Shown: positions 18,431-27,043 of the stretch, in pieces
Numbering within the stretch: the stretch's first letter is position 1
Layout of the letters: each line of letters opens with the position of its first letter
Assembly: GCA_018396755.1 (NCBI GenBank)
Contig: JAGTQM010000010.1
Coordinates: 1-52,204, forward strand
Direction of reading: 5' to 3'
From: Candidatus Bathyarchaeota archaeon
Lineage (GTDB): Archaea; Thermoproteota; CALKCG01; B24
DNA length: 52,204 nt
Made by a program: the position numbers and the translations under genes
The notes under the pieces: generated by a model
The model's database searches: none
What the model was told of the DNA's origin: nothing
What the model saw: only the letters and a program-made list of their open reading frames with translations

Positions 18431-19234
18431 CTAAAACATAATGGTTATGAGGCTTAACCATAAGGCTATAACGGCTATTATTGAAGAGACCCATACGCTT
18501 TTACTCCACTTGAAAACCTTAGCTCCATCCATGGGGTCTATAGGTATTAAATTGAATAAGGCGAGGCTTAAATTTAAATTAGCCAATACGAAGAAAGCTA
18601 TGACGGTTAGATGACTGTAAGCGTAGAATTCGAGTAGAATTACATAGACTATTGCCTGAATTATGTTGGTTAATGGTCCTGCGAAAGCTATCTTACCTAC
18701 GCCATCCTTGCTGATGAACAGCCCTACGACTTTGACTGCACCGGGGGCTATGATTTTAACCGGGAAGATTACTGATAGAAGTGTTAACAGTAAGCCAGGT
18801 ATGCTCAGTCTAAATTCAGCCCAATACCCCATTCTCTGTGCTACAATTTTATGGGCGAGTTCATGTATTAGGAAGGATAGAACCATTCCGACGACGGTGA
18901 TGGTTAGTACTTCAAGGTTTAGTAGGAGGAACGGTATGTTGTTGACTAGCATAGAAAACCCTATGAGGATGAAAACGGATAAGGCAACAGCTAAATGTTT
19001 AAGCTCTTTAAGACTCGTCATTTGGAAAATGCTTCCGGCTTTAAATCCAGCTATATCTACACGTGTTAGTGCTCTTCTAGGAGCTGCTGGAGCTAATCTA
19101 GGCGTGTAAACTCTAGAGGTTGAATCGCAATTGTGGTTTTCTGGAAGCCGATGCTCGTAGCAGAACAATTTTCCACAGTAGGAGCATTTAAAAGGTATAG
19201 CGACTTCTACTCCACATTCTTGGCATTTAACCAA
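18431..19234 (-). CDS. Site-2-protease-like M50 metalloprotease with N-terminal AN1 zinc finger
   Basis: Residues 4-36 form an AN1-type zinc finger (Cys4, Cys7, Cys17, Cys20, Cys25, His28, His34, Cys36). A hydrophobic segment near residues 85-105 follows, then the membrane-embedded HELAHKIVAQRMG motif (HExxH), several more hydrophobic segments and the second M50 motif NLIPIDPMDGAKVF, giving about six membrane spans over 267 residues. It probably cuts membrane-anchored regulators or clears misfolded membrane proteins. The AN1 finger on the cytoplasmic side suggests a substrate or ubiquitin-like adaptor role, which is inference. Confidence 0.88.
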   Translation of the reverse strand: MVKCQECGVEVAIPFKCSYCGKLFCYEHRLPENHNCDSTSRVYTPRLAPAAPRRALTRVDIAGFKAGSIFQMTSLKELKHLAVALSVFILIGFSMLVNNIPFLLLNLEVLTITVVGMVLSFLIHELAHKIVAQRMGYWAEFRLSIPGLLLTLLSVIFPVKIIAPGAVKVVGLFISKDGVGKIAFAGPLTNIIQAIVYVILLEFYAYSHLTVIAFFVLANLNLSLALFNLIPIDPMDGAKVFKWSKSVWVSSIIAVIALWLSLITIMF

Positions 19235-19355
19235 TGTTCGAGCACCGTCTTCAATAGTAGAAGGCTGTTGTTAAAAACTTATCTGATCTTCTTGAATCTA
19301 GAGGAATATCCGTGTAAACCTATATGGTATAAGCTTATTTGACTGTAAAGCGTAG

Positions 19356-19742
19356 ATGAAGTTTAGAATGACGGATGAGGAAGAGTTTAGATATACTCAG
19401 AATATTGTAATCCGAGCCGACATCCGTATGAGTTGCGGCAAGATGTGTGCACAAGTGGCTCACGCCGCTGTAGCAGCGTGTGAAGAATCTAGGAGAAGCC
19501 ATGGGGAGTGGCTTAGAGAGTGGCTTAGAGAAGGGCAGAGGAAGGTGGTTTTAAAAGTGAATTCTCTCGATGAGCTTATCGGTTTAAAGATTGAGGCTGA
19601 TAGATTGAATATACCGAATGCTTTAATTGAAGATAGAGGATTGACGGAGCTATCGCCTGGAACGGTAACGTGTTTAGCTATAGGTCCTGCTCCTAGGGAG
19701 CTTATAGATAAAATCACTGGGAGACTTAAACTGGTAGATTGA
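19356..19742 (+). CDS. pth2: Peptidyl-tRNA hydrolase, Pth2 type
   Basis: A 128-residue enzyme with the Pth2 pattern: VIRADIRMSCGKMCAQVAHAA, KVVLKVNSLDELIGL, NIPNALIEDRG and ELSPGTVTCLAIGPAP. It releases peptides from stalled peptidyl-tRNA. A TATA-like TATAAGCTTA about 28 bases before ATG 19356 suggests a leaderless transcript. Confidence 0.96.
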   Translation: MKFRMTDEEEFRYTQNIVIRADIRMSCGKMCAQVAHAAVAACEESRRSHGEWLREWLREGQRKVVLKVNSLDELIGLKIEADRLNIPNALIEDRGLTELSPGTVTCLAIGPAPRELIDKITGRLKLVD

Positions 19743-19750
19743 TCCTTTAA

Positions 19751-19882
19751 ATTGAGGCGTTAACTGTCTCAGTGTATGACTTTAAACGGTTTAGAAGCAT
19801 AGGCTTAGGAGTTGACGTAGTAGCCACGAGAAACGTTGAAACTAGTAAAGGGTTTAAGAGGAGTGTTCAGGAGGAGGTTTAA
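19751..19882 (+). pseudogene. Possible toxin-antitoxin remnant
   Basis: One frame reads EALTVSVYDFKRFRSIGLG and then GVDVVATRNVETSKGFKRS to a stop at 19880. It has no start codon of its own in a sensible place and sits directly before the VapC remnant. It may be the tail of another PIN toxin or of an antitoxin; the match is weak. Confidence 0.2.
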
Positions 19883-19918
19883 CGTAGCTACAGTCATAAC
19901 ACACTTCGCAGTTTAACC

Positions 19919-20107
19919 ATGACGTATAAATTGAGCTGCAAAATACTACATGGAGCTCATGGAAAAACCAGATTAAAGAGGCTAAGAACTCCAAGCTTCT
20001 TCGACGCCATAATACTGGCAACATCAAAAGCTCTCGGTGCAAAACCAATCACGGGAGATGAGCACTTCAAAGGAATAAGCGGAATGATACGGATAGGGAA
20101 AACTTAA
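19919..20107 (+). pseudogene. VapC-type PIN-domain toxin, C-terminal remnant
   Basis: The 62-residue frame contains PSFFDAIILATSKALGAKP followed by ITGDEHFKGISGMIRI. That is the C-terminal half of PIN ribonuclease toxins, with the conserved Asp of DAI and the acidic TGDEHF block. The N-terminal half, with the first catalytic Asp, is missing; the ATG at 19919 precedes unrelated-looking sequence. It is probably nonfunctional. The following stretch to 20228 includes a 29-codon frame (20139-20228) of no recognisable family. Confidence 0.55.
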
Positions 20108-20227
20108 CCAAAGTGTTTTAAACTATACTAGGATAGTCATGCTGAAGCTCTTGGAATATGTTTTTGAAATACCAGGTAGAAAGCTGAAAACATTGACGAA
20201 CGATGAGCTTCCACACGTCTCACGGTA

Positions 20228-20261
20228 GAAAGTTTAAGTTTCCGTTGGAAAGTTTAAGTTT
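20228..20261 (+). repeat. Short tandem duplication at the 3' end of the ASKHA gene
   Basis: GAAAGTTTAAGTTT occurs at 20228-20241 and again at 20248-20261, a 20-base period. The stop codon of the gene ending at 20234 falls inside the first copy. Confidence 0.7.
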
Positions 20262-22048
20262 TTTAGGAAAATCTTACTAAAATCAGGTTTAATGTAGAAT
20301 TCAACAAATTTTATACGTCTAGCTAAATCCTCAGCTTTAATCCTCTCTTCATATGATATTAGACACATCTTCGCACCAGTACCAGCCGTATTCCCTACGC
20401 TTTTAACCTTGTTAAGTCCGATATTGGGAAGTAAACCTATTCTAACAGCACTTCTAGGATTTATGTAAGAGCCGAACGACCCGGCTAAATAGATTGTAGA
20501 TAGTTCTTCGAGGCTAACCCCCGCATCTCGCATTAGTAAAGTTAAACCAGTAGCTATGGCAGATTTCGCCAGTTGAATCTCTCTAATATCCCTCTGAGTT
20601 ATAGTTATAGCATTTCTAGTATCGCTTTCTTCAGAACTGGCTACTATAAGCTCGTAATCTCTATCGGATTTTATGAAGAGGTTTGGGGATTTTGAAACGT
20701 TGAATCTACCGTTTCCGCCTAGGAGGCCGGCATCTAAAAGCGATGCTAAAGCATCTACAATACCTGAACCGCATATCCCCATTGGCTTCACACCGCCTAT
20801 AACCTTATACTTCAAAGCTTCAGAATCCATGTAAACAGACTCTATGGCTCCTAAGCCAGCCCTCATACCGTGTTTTATACGGGCTCCTTCGAAAGCAGGT
20901 CCAGAAGCACAACTACATGCGTAGAGGTCTCTACCGTTGTTCAATATTATCTCCGTGTTCGTCCCGATGTCTACGACTACACACGGCTCGTTAGACTCGT
21001 AGATTCTAGTTGCAAGGGCATCTGCAACAGCATCAGCTCCTACAAATCCAGCTACAACTGGTGGAAGGTATAGATTCCCAGACTCGTTTACGTTTAAACC
21101 TATTTCAGACGCTTTCACGTTGATGGGATTCTGTACTACTGGAGTGAAAGGGGCTAATCCAAGGGTTTTAGGAGGTATTCCAAGGAATATGTGATGCATA
21201 GCTGTATTTCCAACAGCTACAACCTCGTATATGTCTTGGGGAGAGATATTGGCGGTTTTACAGACTTCTTCCGTCAGTTGGTTAACGCCTTCAACGACAA
21301 CCCTTTGAAGCTGAATAGTCTTCTCGTAATCTGAAGCATAAGTTATCCTAGATACTACATCTTCTCCGAAGCTTATTTGAGGGTTTAACATAGATTTAAC
21401 AGCCTCCGTTTCACCAGTTTTCAAATTTATGAGGTATGCAACGAGTTTAGTGGTTCCAATATCTACAGCGAGGCCGTAAACCCCCTTAACACTATCGACG
21501 GGTAGAACATCTAATACGCCGAGATCCCTATGATACACTACTTTAATGTTCCATTTACTTTTCCTTAAAATTGATGGAAGCTTTTTTAAAACTGCAAGCG
21601 GCAAAGCCTTGTACGATTCAACCTTTAAAGCTTCTAGAACTCTATCATAGTCCGATTTAAGATCTGATAGAGACGGTTTTCTAACTTCAACTACAACGTC
21701 TTTAACCGCCGGATTAACCACTACAGGTGATTCTACACCTTCAATAGCGACTTTATAGAAGTGTGCCATATTCTCCGTCGGAATTTCCACTTCAACGTCT
21801 TTTAGGATCTTCGTTTGACAGGCTAGTCTAAAACCGTTTGAAAGCTTTTCATTGAGTAGTTTAAGCTCTTGCCCAGATGGAGGTGAAACATCACCTCTAA
21901 CTACTCTTATGATGCATTTACCGCACGTGCCTAAACCGCCACATATACTTGGAAGCATTATGCTACTTTTTCTGAGGGATTCTAGAATAGTTTCATTTTC
22001 CTCAGCCTGTATTCTCAGCCCGATGGGTTGAACTATAAGCCTAGGCAA
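20234..22048 (-). CDS. ASKHA-domain ferredoxin (RACo-like corrinoid activation protein)
   Basis: 604 residues in two parts. Residues 1-90 are a plant-type [2Fe-2S] ferredoxin domain with CGGLGTCGKC and a later Cys in ACQTKIL. The rest is a DUF4445/ASKHA ATPase domain: GLAVDIGTTKLVAYL, AVGNTAMHHIFLG, VVDIGTNTEIIL, GHxR-like KHGMRAGLGAIESV and YLAGSFGSYINPRSAV. RACo-type proteins use ATP to reduce inactive Co(II) corrinoid back to Co(I) in methyl-transfer systems. It is three bases downstream of the deoxyhypusine synthase gene and co-directional. The UroD-like gene at 49769 may be a functional partner. Confidence 0.85.
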   Translation of the reverse strand: MPRLIVQPIGLRIQAEENETILESLRKSSIMLPSICGGLGTCGKCIIRVVRGDVSPPSGQELKLLNEKLSNGFRLACQTKILKDVEVEIPTENMAHFYKVAIEGVESPVVVNPAVKDVVVEVRKPSLSDLKSDYDRVLEALKVESYKALPLAVLKKLPSILRKSKWNIKVVYHRDLGVLDVLPVDSVKGVYGLAVDIGTTKLVAYLINLKTGETEAVKSMLNPQISFGEDVVSRITYASDYEKTIQLQRVVVEGVNQLTEEVCKTANISPQDIYEVVAVGNTAMHHIFLGIPPKTLGLAPFTPVVQNPINVKASEIGLNVNESGNLYLPPVVAGFVGADAVADALATRIYESNEPCVVVDIGTNTEIILNNGRDLYACSCASGPAFEGARIKHGMRAGLGAIESVYMDSEALKYKVIGGVKPMGICGSGIVDALASLLDAGLLGGNGRFNVSKSPNLFIKSDRDYELIVASSEESDTRNAITITQRDIREIQLAKSAIATGLTLLMRDAGVSLEELSTIYLAGSFGSYINPRSAVRIGLLPNIGLNKVKSVGNTAGTGAKMCLISYEERIKAEDLARRIKFVEFYIKPDFSKIFLKNLNFPTET

Positions 22049-22050
22049 TG

Positions 22051-22974
22051 TTACACCTCCCCATCTTCAATAAGAGCCGCCGCCAAAATTGGTAAAGCTA
22101 CTGTGAAATCGCACGGAACAACAACTCTATAAGATTCCCGTTTAACTTTACCCCAGCTTATAGCTTCATCTGGAGTTGCACCGGATAAACCTCCATACTC
22201 AGGCCTATCCGTAGATATGTTGACGACGTATGTGAGAGGTTTTCCAGCAGCCATAACGGCTTGATTAAGGTAGTTTTTCGGAACTCCTCCACCTAGTATG
22301 AGCGCCCCAGTTTTTTCAGAGCCCCATATTAAATCGAGTAGTTCCACTTGGTCTTGGAAGAGGTCTACTTTGAAGTCTGAGTTGCGACTGTACATACTGA
22401 TGTGTAGACCGAGAATACTGTCATTAAGCGTTGGGCAGAATATCGGTATGTTCATGACACTGCAAGTCTTAAGAATAGAGTAATCGTCTGAAATAAGGCT
22501 ACCCAGCGTGTTCAGAAGCTCCTTACTACTCATAGTTTTCCCCGGGAGATCTTCTAGAATCACTCTAAGCTTTTTCTCCAGTGTTAAAAAACTCTCTTTT
22601 TTAACGTAGACGTCATATATTCGACTTAAACCCATCTTCTCAAGATCTGAATCGTCAACGTAAGTGTTTCCCTTAAAATGCATCTCGCCAAATGCTTCAA
22701 GTAGATCGTGCGTCAAATTAGCACCCGTAGTAATCACAGCGTCGAATAGCTTCGCTTTGATCATCGTAGATATTATAAACCTTAAACCTCCCGGGACTGC
22801 TGCTCCAGCAACGGTTAAAAACTTTAGGCAACTGCAATCCTTCGACATTAAACTTAATATTTGATATGCTTCGTAGAGTCTTCTAGCCGTGAAAGATCCA
22901 TTTCCAAACTCTTTTAAAAGCGTTGAAACGGTCATTTTCGGTTTGACTTTTATGTGCTCAACCGGATTTAACAT
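22051..22974 (-). CDS. dys: Deoxyhypusine synthase
   Basis: 307 residues. The NAD-binding and active-site blocks are seen: TGANLTHDLLEAFGE, LGLHISMYSRNSDFKVD, GALILGGGVPKNYLNQAVM, and the catalytic lysine in EAISWGKVKRES. It moves an aminobutyl group from spermidine to a lysine of aIF5A. It is a single full-length copy. It is divergent from the small gene at 23030, with TATA-like sequence in the 55-base gap. Confidence 0.95.
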   Translation of the reverse strand: MLNPVEHIKVKPKMTVSTLLKEFGNGSFTARRLYEAYQILSLMSKDCSCLKFLTVAGAAVPGGLRFIISTMIKAKLFDAVITTGANLTHDLLEAFGEMHFKGNTYVDDSDLEKMGLSRIYDVYVKKESFLTLEKKLRVILEDLPGKTMSSKELLNTLGSLISDDYSILKTCSVMNIPIFCPTLNDSILGLHISMYSRNSDFKVDLFQDQVELLDLIWGSEKTGALILGGGVPKNYLNQAVMAAGKPLTYVVNISTDRPEYGGLSGATPDEAISWGKVKRESYRVVVPCDFTVALPILAAALIEDGEV

Positions 22975-23029
22975 GCTCTTTCTTAAATAGAAAGAAAGAT
23001 ATAACGGATAAATTTATCTAAAAGGAAGG

Positions 23030-23290
23030 ATGTACTATCTGCTGAGACCACTATTGAACGGCGAGAAGTATAAAGTCGAAGTTAAATCTCTAAAAAAGTC
23101 TATGAAGGTTAACCCGGATCTCTTGGAAGATGTAAAAGGACTTAGCCCTAAACTCTTAGGGAGGATGAAGAAGGAAGCTGTAGAATGCCCAGTAAAGAAA
23201 ACCATGATATCATTCCTAGAATGCTTCACATGCGCTAACTTCATTACACGAGTGAAAGGTGTGGTTTACTGTAAAGGTGAACCGTTTTGA
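23030..23290 (+). CDS. Small cysteine-containing protein, unknown
   Basis: I do not recognise this 86-residue protein. It is basic at the N-terminus (KVEVKSLKKSMK) and has a C-terminal Cys set, ECPVKK...ECFTCANF...YCKG (Cys at about 53, 65, 68 and 81), which could bind zinc or an Fe-S cluster. A clear AAGGAAGG Shine-Dalgarno precedes ATG 23030, supporting that it is a real gene. Its stop overlaps the start of the membrane protein at 23287 by four bases, so the two are coupled. Confidence 0.7.
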   Translation: MYYLLRPLLNGEKYKVEVKSLKKSMKVNPDLLEDVKGLSPKLLGRMKKEAVECPVKKTMISFLECFTCANFITRVKGVVYCKGEPF

Positions 23291-23529
23291 AAATGGAGGC
23301 TAGACATGTTTTTCTAACCGTTAATTTAATTCTTTTTACAGTACTCCTCTACTATCTCTGGTTTATAGCTCTTCCACGCTACACGTACACATACTACTAT
23401 GAAGCGATTAGGAATACGATAACCCTAGTATCAATCCTACTCGTAGTAGCGATGTCTCTCTCTTCAATCCTCATACTTAGAGCAGGTAGGGAAGAAGAAC
23501 AGGAAGAGGTAGATATTGGAAAACACTAG
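23287..23529 (+). CDS. Small two-span membrane protein, unknown
   Basis: 80 residues with two hydrophobic segments: about 8-29 (FLTVNLILFTVLLYYLWFIA) and about 45-66 (TLVSILLVVAMSLSSILIL). A charged, Glu-rich tail follows. It starts with TTG overlapping the preceding gene. The family is unknown. Its last four bases overlap the 3' end of the aldehyde oxidoreductase gene on the other strand. Confidence 0.65.
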   Translation: MKMEARHVFLTVNLILFTVLLYYLWFIALPRYTYTYYYEAIRNTITLVSILLVVAMSLSSILILRAGREEEQEEVDIGKH

Positions 23530-25385
23530 AACTCTAAGTCTTCCTCAGCGACGCCTTTTAAGCCGAGTTGTATAAGTCTTTCTCGGCTTGGCACGCCATC
23601 TCCATCCCATCCTCTAAGCTCATAATACTTTGACAGCATCTTTTCCAGTTCGACCACTTGACCTGCGGCTCCGCCGTTTTTAAGAGGCTCTTTAAGAAGC
23701 CTATACGGGAGAGAGTCGTCTTTAGCCGTTACACCCCTTTTAACATCGATTATTCGCTTAAGATTGTAGATTCTCTCACCGACTTCGGTAAGCTCTTTAA
23801 CGGTTATATGCCGGCCGACAACCATTGATAGAATTGCTGCTACAGCAGCCGGAGGAATAAAGGCAAATTTACATAGGATGAGTGAATCTAAAACGTCATG
23901 CCAATCCTGCATAATTTTAACAACTCTAGGTTTAGTTTCTAAGTCGAAACGGTAAACCCGCTCATGTATACCTAAATCGGGTATACGTTCACCCTGCTCT
24001 ATTATGAATACTTCACCTCTAAGGTGGCATGCTCCCCTGTGAGAAGTGGCATATTGAAGACCCATACCTTTGAAAGCTCTGGGGTCATGCATGGGGACCT
24101 CCAGACCTTTAACATGCATAGCTATCTGTTTAGCCTCTTCCCCCATCGTCTCAGACATCTTTCTAACGCCTTCAGCTAAGAAGGCTCCAATACCTTCACG
24201 GAAGGCTATTTTCCTTATGAGTTTTAAAATTAGGTTTGGGTTTCCCCACTCTATTCTTAAACCGTTTACTTCCCTCGATATTAATCCTCTATCGCAACAC
24301 TCCATTAAGAACGCTATTGAAACACCAGTCGTTATAGTATCTACTCCATACTTGTTGCACAACTCGTTAGCTTTAACTATGGCTTCGATATCATCGTTTA
24401 AGCATAGTGCTCCAAGCGACGCTACTGTTTCATACTCAGGGCCCATGCCCTCCTCCATCTTATACGAACCATCTTTCACTTCAACTATTCTACCGCATGC
24501 TATTGGGCATCTGAAGCAGGCCCAATTCCTCTTTAAAACCTTCTTCGCCATAACTTCTCCAGAGATGTTTTCAATTCCACTCCAAACCCCTTCTGTAAAG
24601 TGTTTTATAGGTACGTCTCCGTACTCGTACATCATACTCATAATTCCATCAGTACCGTAGGATGAGTATATCTGGACTGTGGGGTGGCTTCTAATGGTCA
24701 CGTAAAGCTTTTTCACATAGGACGCAAGCTTATCTTCTTCAGCCGCCGGGATCAATTTAACCGAGCCTTTAACAGCTATAGCTTTGAGGTTTTTCGAGCC
24801 CATAACGGCTCCAAGCCCACATCTACCGGCGGCTCTGCCTCTATCGTTTATGATATTTGCGTACTTGACAAGGTTTTCACCAGCGGGTCCGATTGAAGCT
24901 ACCCTAATGTCTAGGCCTAATTCTTTCTTTAAAGCGTCTTCACAACTGTAAGTATCTAAGCCCCATAAGTGTTTAGCATCTCTTATCTCGCAGCCAGATT
25001 CATGTATCCACAGATAAACCGATTTTTCAGATCTACCTTCAACTATTACCCCGTCGAAGCCAGCGAATTTAAGCTCTGGTCCCCAATATCCAGCTGCATG
25101 AGATTCAGCCCATATCCCTGTTAAAGGTGAGAGCGCGCAGACAACATATCTACCAGCTGAAGGAGTTATTGTACCCGTCAAGGGCCCAGTCATGAAAACC
25201 AATTTATTGGATGGGTCTAAAGGGTCTATATCCATCGGTGTTTCTCTGTAGATTATCCAAGCCGCATAGCCGCTCCCACCTATGAACTTCTCCGCCACTT
25301 CTCCATTTAAAGGCTCTATGGATGTTGACCCACTGTTCAAGTTTACCCTCAGTATTCGACCGATATATCCCCCTTTAAACGACAT
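23526..25385 (-). CDS. aor: Aldehyde ferredoxin oxidoreductase (tungsten)
   Basis: 619 residues, standard AOR length. The [4Fe-4S] ligands Cys290, Cys293, Cys297 (CFRCPIAC) and Cys505 (LILCKFAF) are all present. The tungstopterin-binding blocks RCGLGAVMGSKNLKAIAVKG (about 188-207) and SHRGACHLRGE (about 448-458) are intact. It oxidises aldehydes to acids with ferredoxin and is common in fermentative hyperthermophiles. A MobB-like pterin gene lies at 34958, though AOR pterins do not normally carry a nucleotide. Confidence 0.95.
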   Translation of the reverse strand: MSFKGGYIGRILRVNLNSGSTSIEPLNGEVAEKFIGGSGYAAWIIYRETPMDIDPLDPSNKLVFMTGPLTGTITPSAGRYVVCALSPLTGIWAESHAAGYWGPELKFAGFDGVIVEGRSEKSVYLWIHESGCEIRDAKHLWGLDTYSCEDALKKELGLDIRVASIGPAGENLVKYANIINDRGRAAGRCGLGAVMGSKNLKAIAVKGSVKLIPAAEEDKLASYVKKLYVTIRSHPTVQIYSSYGTDGIMSMMYEYGDVPIKHFTEGVWSGIENISGEVMAKKVLKRNWACFRCPIACGRIVEVKDGSYKMEEGMGPEYETVASLGALCLNDDIEAIVKANELCNKYGVDTITTGVSIAFLMECCDRGLISREVNGLRIEWGNPNLILKLIRKIAFREGIGAFLAEGVRKMSETMGEEAKQIAMHVKGLEVPMHDPRAFKGMGLQYATSHRGACHLRGEVFIIEQGERIPDLGIHERVYRFDLETKPRVVKIMQDWHDVLDSLILCKFAFIPPAAVAAILSMVVGRHITVKELTEVGERIYNLKRIIDVKRGVTAKDDSLPYRLLKEPLKNGGAAGQVVELEKMLSKYYELRGWDGDGVPSRERLIQLGLKGVAEEDLEF

Positions 25386-25459
25386 AGTGGAACAGAATAT
25401 GCTATACTTAATGATAAACTTTTTACCTGAATAAATGAACTTGAATATGAGGCGGTTCT

Positions 25460-26827
25460 TTGGTTAAAATAGCTGTTATAGGTGCGGGTAGTATAGCGTG
25501 GTCTACGACTTTAATTCGAGATTTATGCGTCACCCCAAGTCTATGGAAGAGTACGGTTTCACTGATGGATATAAATGAAGAGCGTTTAAATTTATGCTAC
25601 AGTGCTGCCAGAAGATACGCATCTGAAGTTAAGGCGGATCTAGAGTTTAAGAAGACTACGGATAGAAGAGAAGCTGTTAAAGACGCAGATTTCGTCATAA
25701 ACACTGCGATGGCTGGTGGACATCAATACTATGAGAAGATGAGGAAAGTATCTGAAAAGCATGGCTACTACAGGGGGATAAATAGCGTAGAGTGGAATAT
25801 GGTTTCAGATTACCATACGATTTGGGGATACTACCAGCTCAAATTAATGATGGATATAGGTCGAGATCTGGAAGAGCTATGTCCAGATGCATGGCTTCTC
25901 CTACTTGCAAACCCAGTTTTCGAAGGTACTACTCTACTTTCAAGAGAAACGAAGCTGAAGGTAGTAGGACTCTGCCATGGGCATCTAGGATATAAGGAAA
26001 TGGCTGGAATAATGGGTTTAGATTTGAAGGAGACTGAGGTTGAATCGATAGGGCTTAACCATGTGATCTGGATGACGAAATTCCGTTACAAGGAGGAGGA
26101 TGGATATCCACTTTTAGATGAGTGGATTGAGAAGAAAGCAGAGGATTATTGGAAAGTGTGGATGCGGACTCAGAGAAACCCCTTCGACCTACAGATGTCT
26201 CCTGCAGCTGTAGACATGTATAAAAGGTATGGACTGTTTCCGATAGGAGACTCCGTGAGAGGGGGCACATGGAGATACCATTGGAATCTAGAGACTAAGC
26301 AAAAGTGGTTTGGACCTACGGGTGGAGCAGATTCTGAAAAAGGTTGGGCAATATATTTAGAGTGGCAAAGGAGGGGGATTGAAAACATAGCTAAACGTAT
26401 CAGTGATCAATCTACTCCTCTGACTAAAGTATTCCCACCACGTAGAAGCGAAGAATCTGTTGTACCTATAATAGAGTCTATCACCACGGGTAGTAGAGGA
26501 AACTACCAGGTTAATATTCTGAATAAGGGAATGGTGAAAGGTATTCCAGATGACGTAGCCGTAGAAGTACCTGTTGAGATAGATAGAAAGGGGGTTCATA
26601 GAATGTACTCTGGAGGACTACCTAAACGTGTAATGAAGCATGTTATGAGCCTCAGGATTATGAGGATGGAGTGGGCGCTTGAAGCCTTCTTAGAAGGAGG
26701 AAGAGACCTCTTATTCGAATGGTTGATAGTTGACCCGAGGACTAAGTCGAATGAGCAGATTGAGGAAACGATAAACGATATACTGTCACTACCGGAGAAT
26801 GTAGAAATGAAGAAACACTTCAAGTAG
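25460..26827 (+). CDS. Glycoside hydrolase family 4 (alpha-galactosidase/glucosidase type)
   Basis: 455 residues with the GH4 layout. These are the NAD+ Rossmann start KIAVIGAGSIAWSTTLIRDL, ANPVFEGTTLLSRET, the metal-binding Cys-His of GLCHGHLG (near residue 172) and GLNHVIWMTKF. GH4 enzymes cleave by an unusual NAD+- and Mn2+-dependent oxidation-elimination. The sugar and linkage preference cannot be decided. It starts at TTG 25460 with a weak Shine-Dalgarno GAGGCGG. A T-run at about 26843-26852 may end the transcript. Confidence 0.9.
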   Translation: MVKIAVIGAGSIAWSTTLIRDLCVTPSLWKSTVSLMDINEERLNLCYSAARRYASEVKADLEFKKTTDRREAVKDADFVINTAMAGGHQYYEKMRKVSEKHGYYRGINSVEWNMVSDYHTIWGYYQLKLMMDIGRDLEELCPDAWLLLLANPVFEGTTLLSRETKLKVVGLCHGHLGYKEMAGIMGLDLKETEVESIGLNHVIWMTKFRYKEEDGYPLLDEWIEKKAEDYWKVWMRTQRNPFDLQMSPAAVDMYKRYGLFPIGDSVRGGTWRYHWNLETKQKWFGPTGGADSEKGWAIYLEWQRRGIENIAKRISDQSTPLTKVFPPRRSEESVVPIIESITTGSRGNYQVNILNKGMVKGIPDDVAVEVPVEIDRKGVHRMYSGGLPKRVMKHVMSLRIMRMEWALEAFLEGGRDLLFEWLIVDPRTKSNEQIEETINDILSLPENVEMKKHFK

Positions 26828-26975
26828 AAGAAATAAAGCCAATTCTTTTTTTAAAATATGCATATGAGTGTTATTTGGAAAAATTTTATAGAAAAATTTA
26901 TAAGTAAACCCTTATCATAAGTTTTCGAATGCCGCCATCCAACGCGGAAAAAACCACTACTCTTTTCAAGGCGTT

Positions 26976-27040
26976 CTACATTACTGTAGGTTATAGTTTT
27001 TAAATTTAAGCCTCTAACCGTGTTGGAGACCCGGGGGGTC
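26976..27040 (+). promoter_or_regulatory. Promoter and start-site hairpin of the aspartate-to-EPSP operon
   Basis: An AT-rich TATA candidate, GTTTTTAAAT (26996-27005), predicts transcription from about 27027. A small palindrome, CTACA-TTAC-TGTAG (26976-26989), lies just upstream. GACCC (27028-27032) can pair with GGGTC (27036-27040), and the second arm is also the ribosome binding site four bases before ATG 27044. The hairpin could therefore hide the ribosome site. The remaining upstream gap (26828-26975) shows only AT-rich sequence and a short CCGC/GCGG pairing. Confidence 0.4.
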
Positions 27041-27043
27041 TTT

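Noticed and set aside
18663-19109. 148-codon open frame on the plus strand
   Set aside because: Antisense to the site-2 protease gene; composition matches reversed membrane-protein codons.
20139-20228. 29-codon frame starting MLKLLEYVFEIPG
   Set aside because: Too short, no clear ribosome site and no known family; noted only as part of the gap.
20228-20261. Repeat considered as a CRISPR fragment
   Set aside because: Only two 14-base copies with a 6-base gap; repeat and spacer sizes do not fit an array. No array was seen elsewhere.
24070-24660. 196-codon open frame on the plus strand
   Set aside because: It lies wholly opposite the aldehyde oxidoreductase gene, is Ser/Pro/Ile-rich and has no family motif; a shadow of the real gene.
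26828-27043. Lysine or other riboswitch in the leader of lysC
   Set aside because: The predicted transcript start leaves under 20 bases of leader, too short for an aptamer; only a small hairpin is present.
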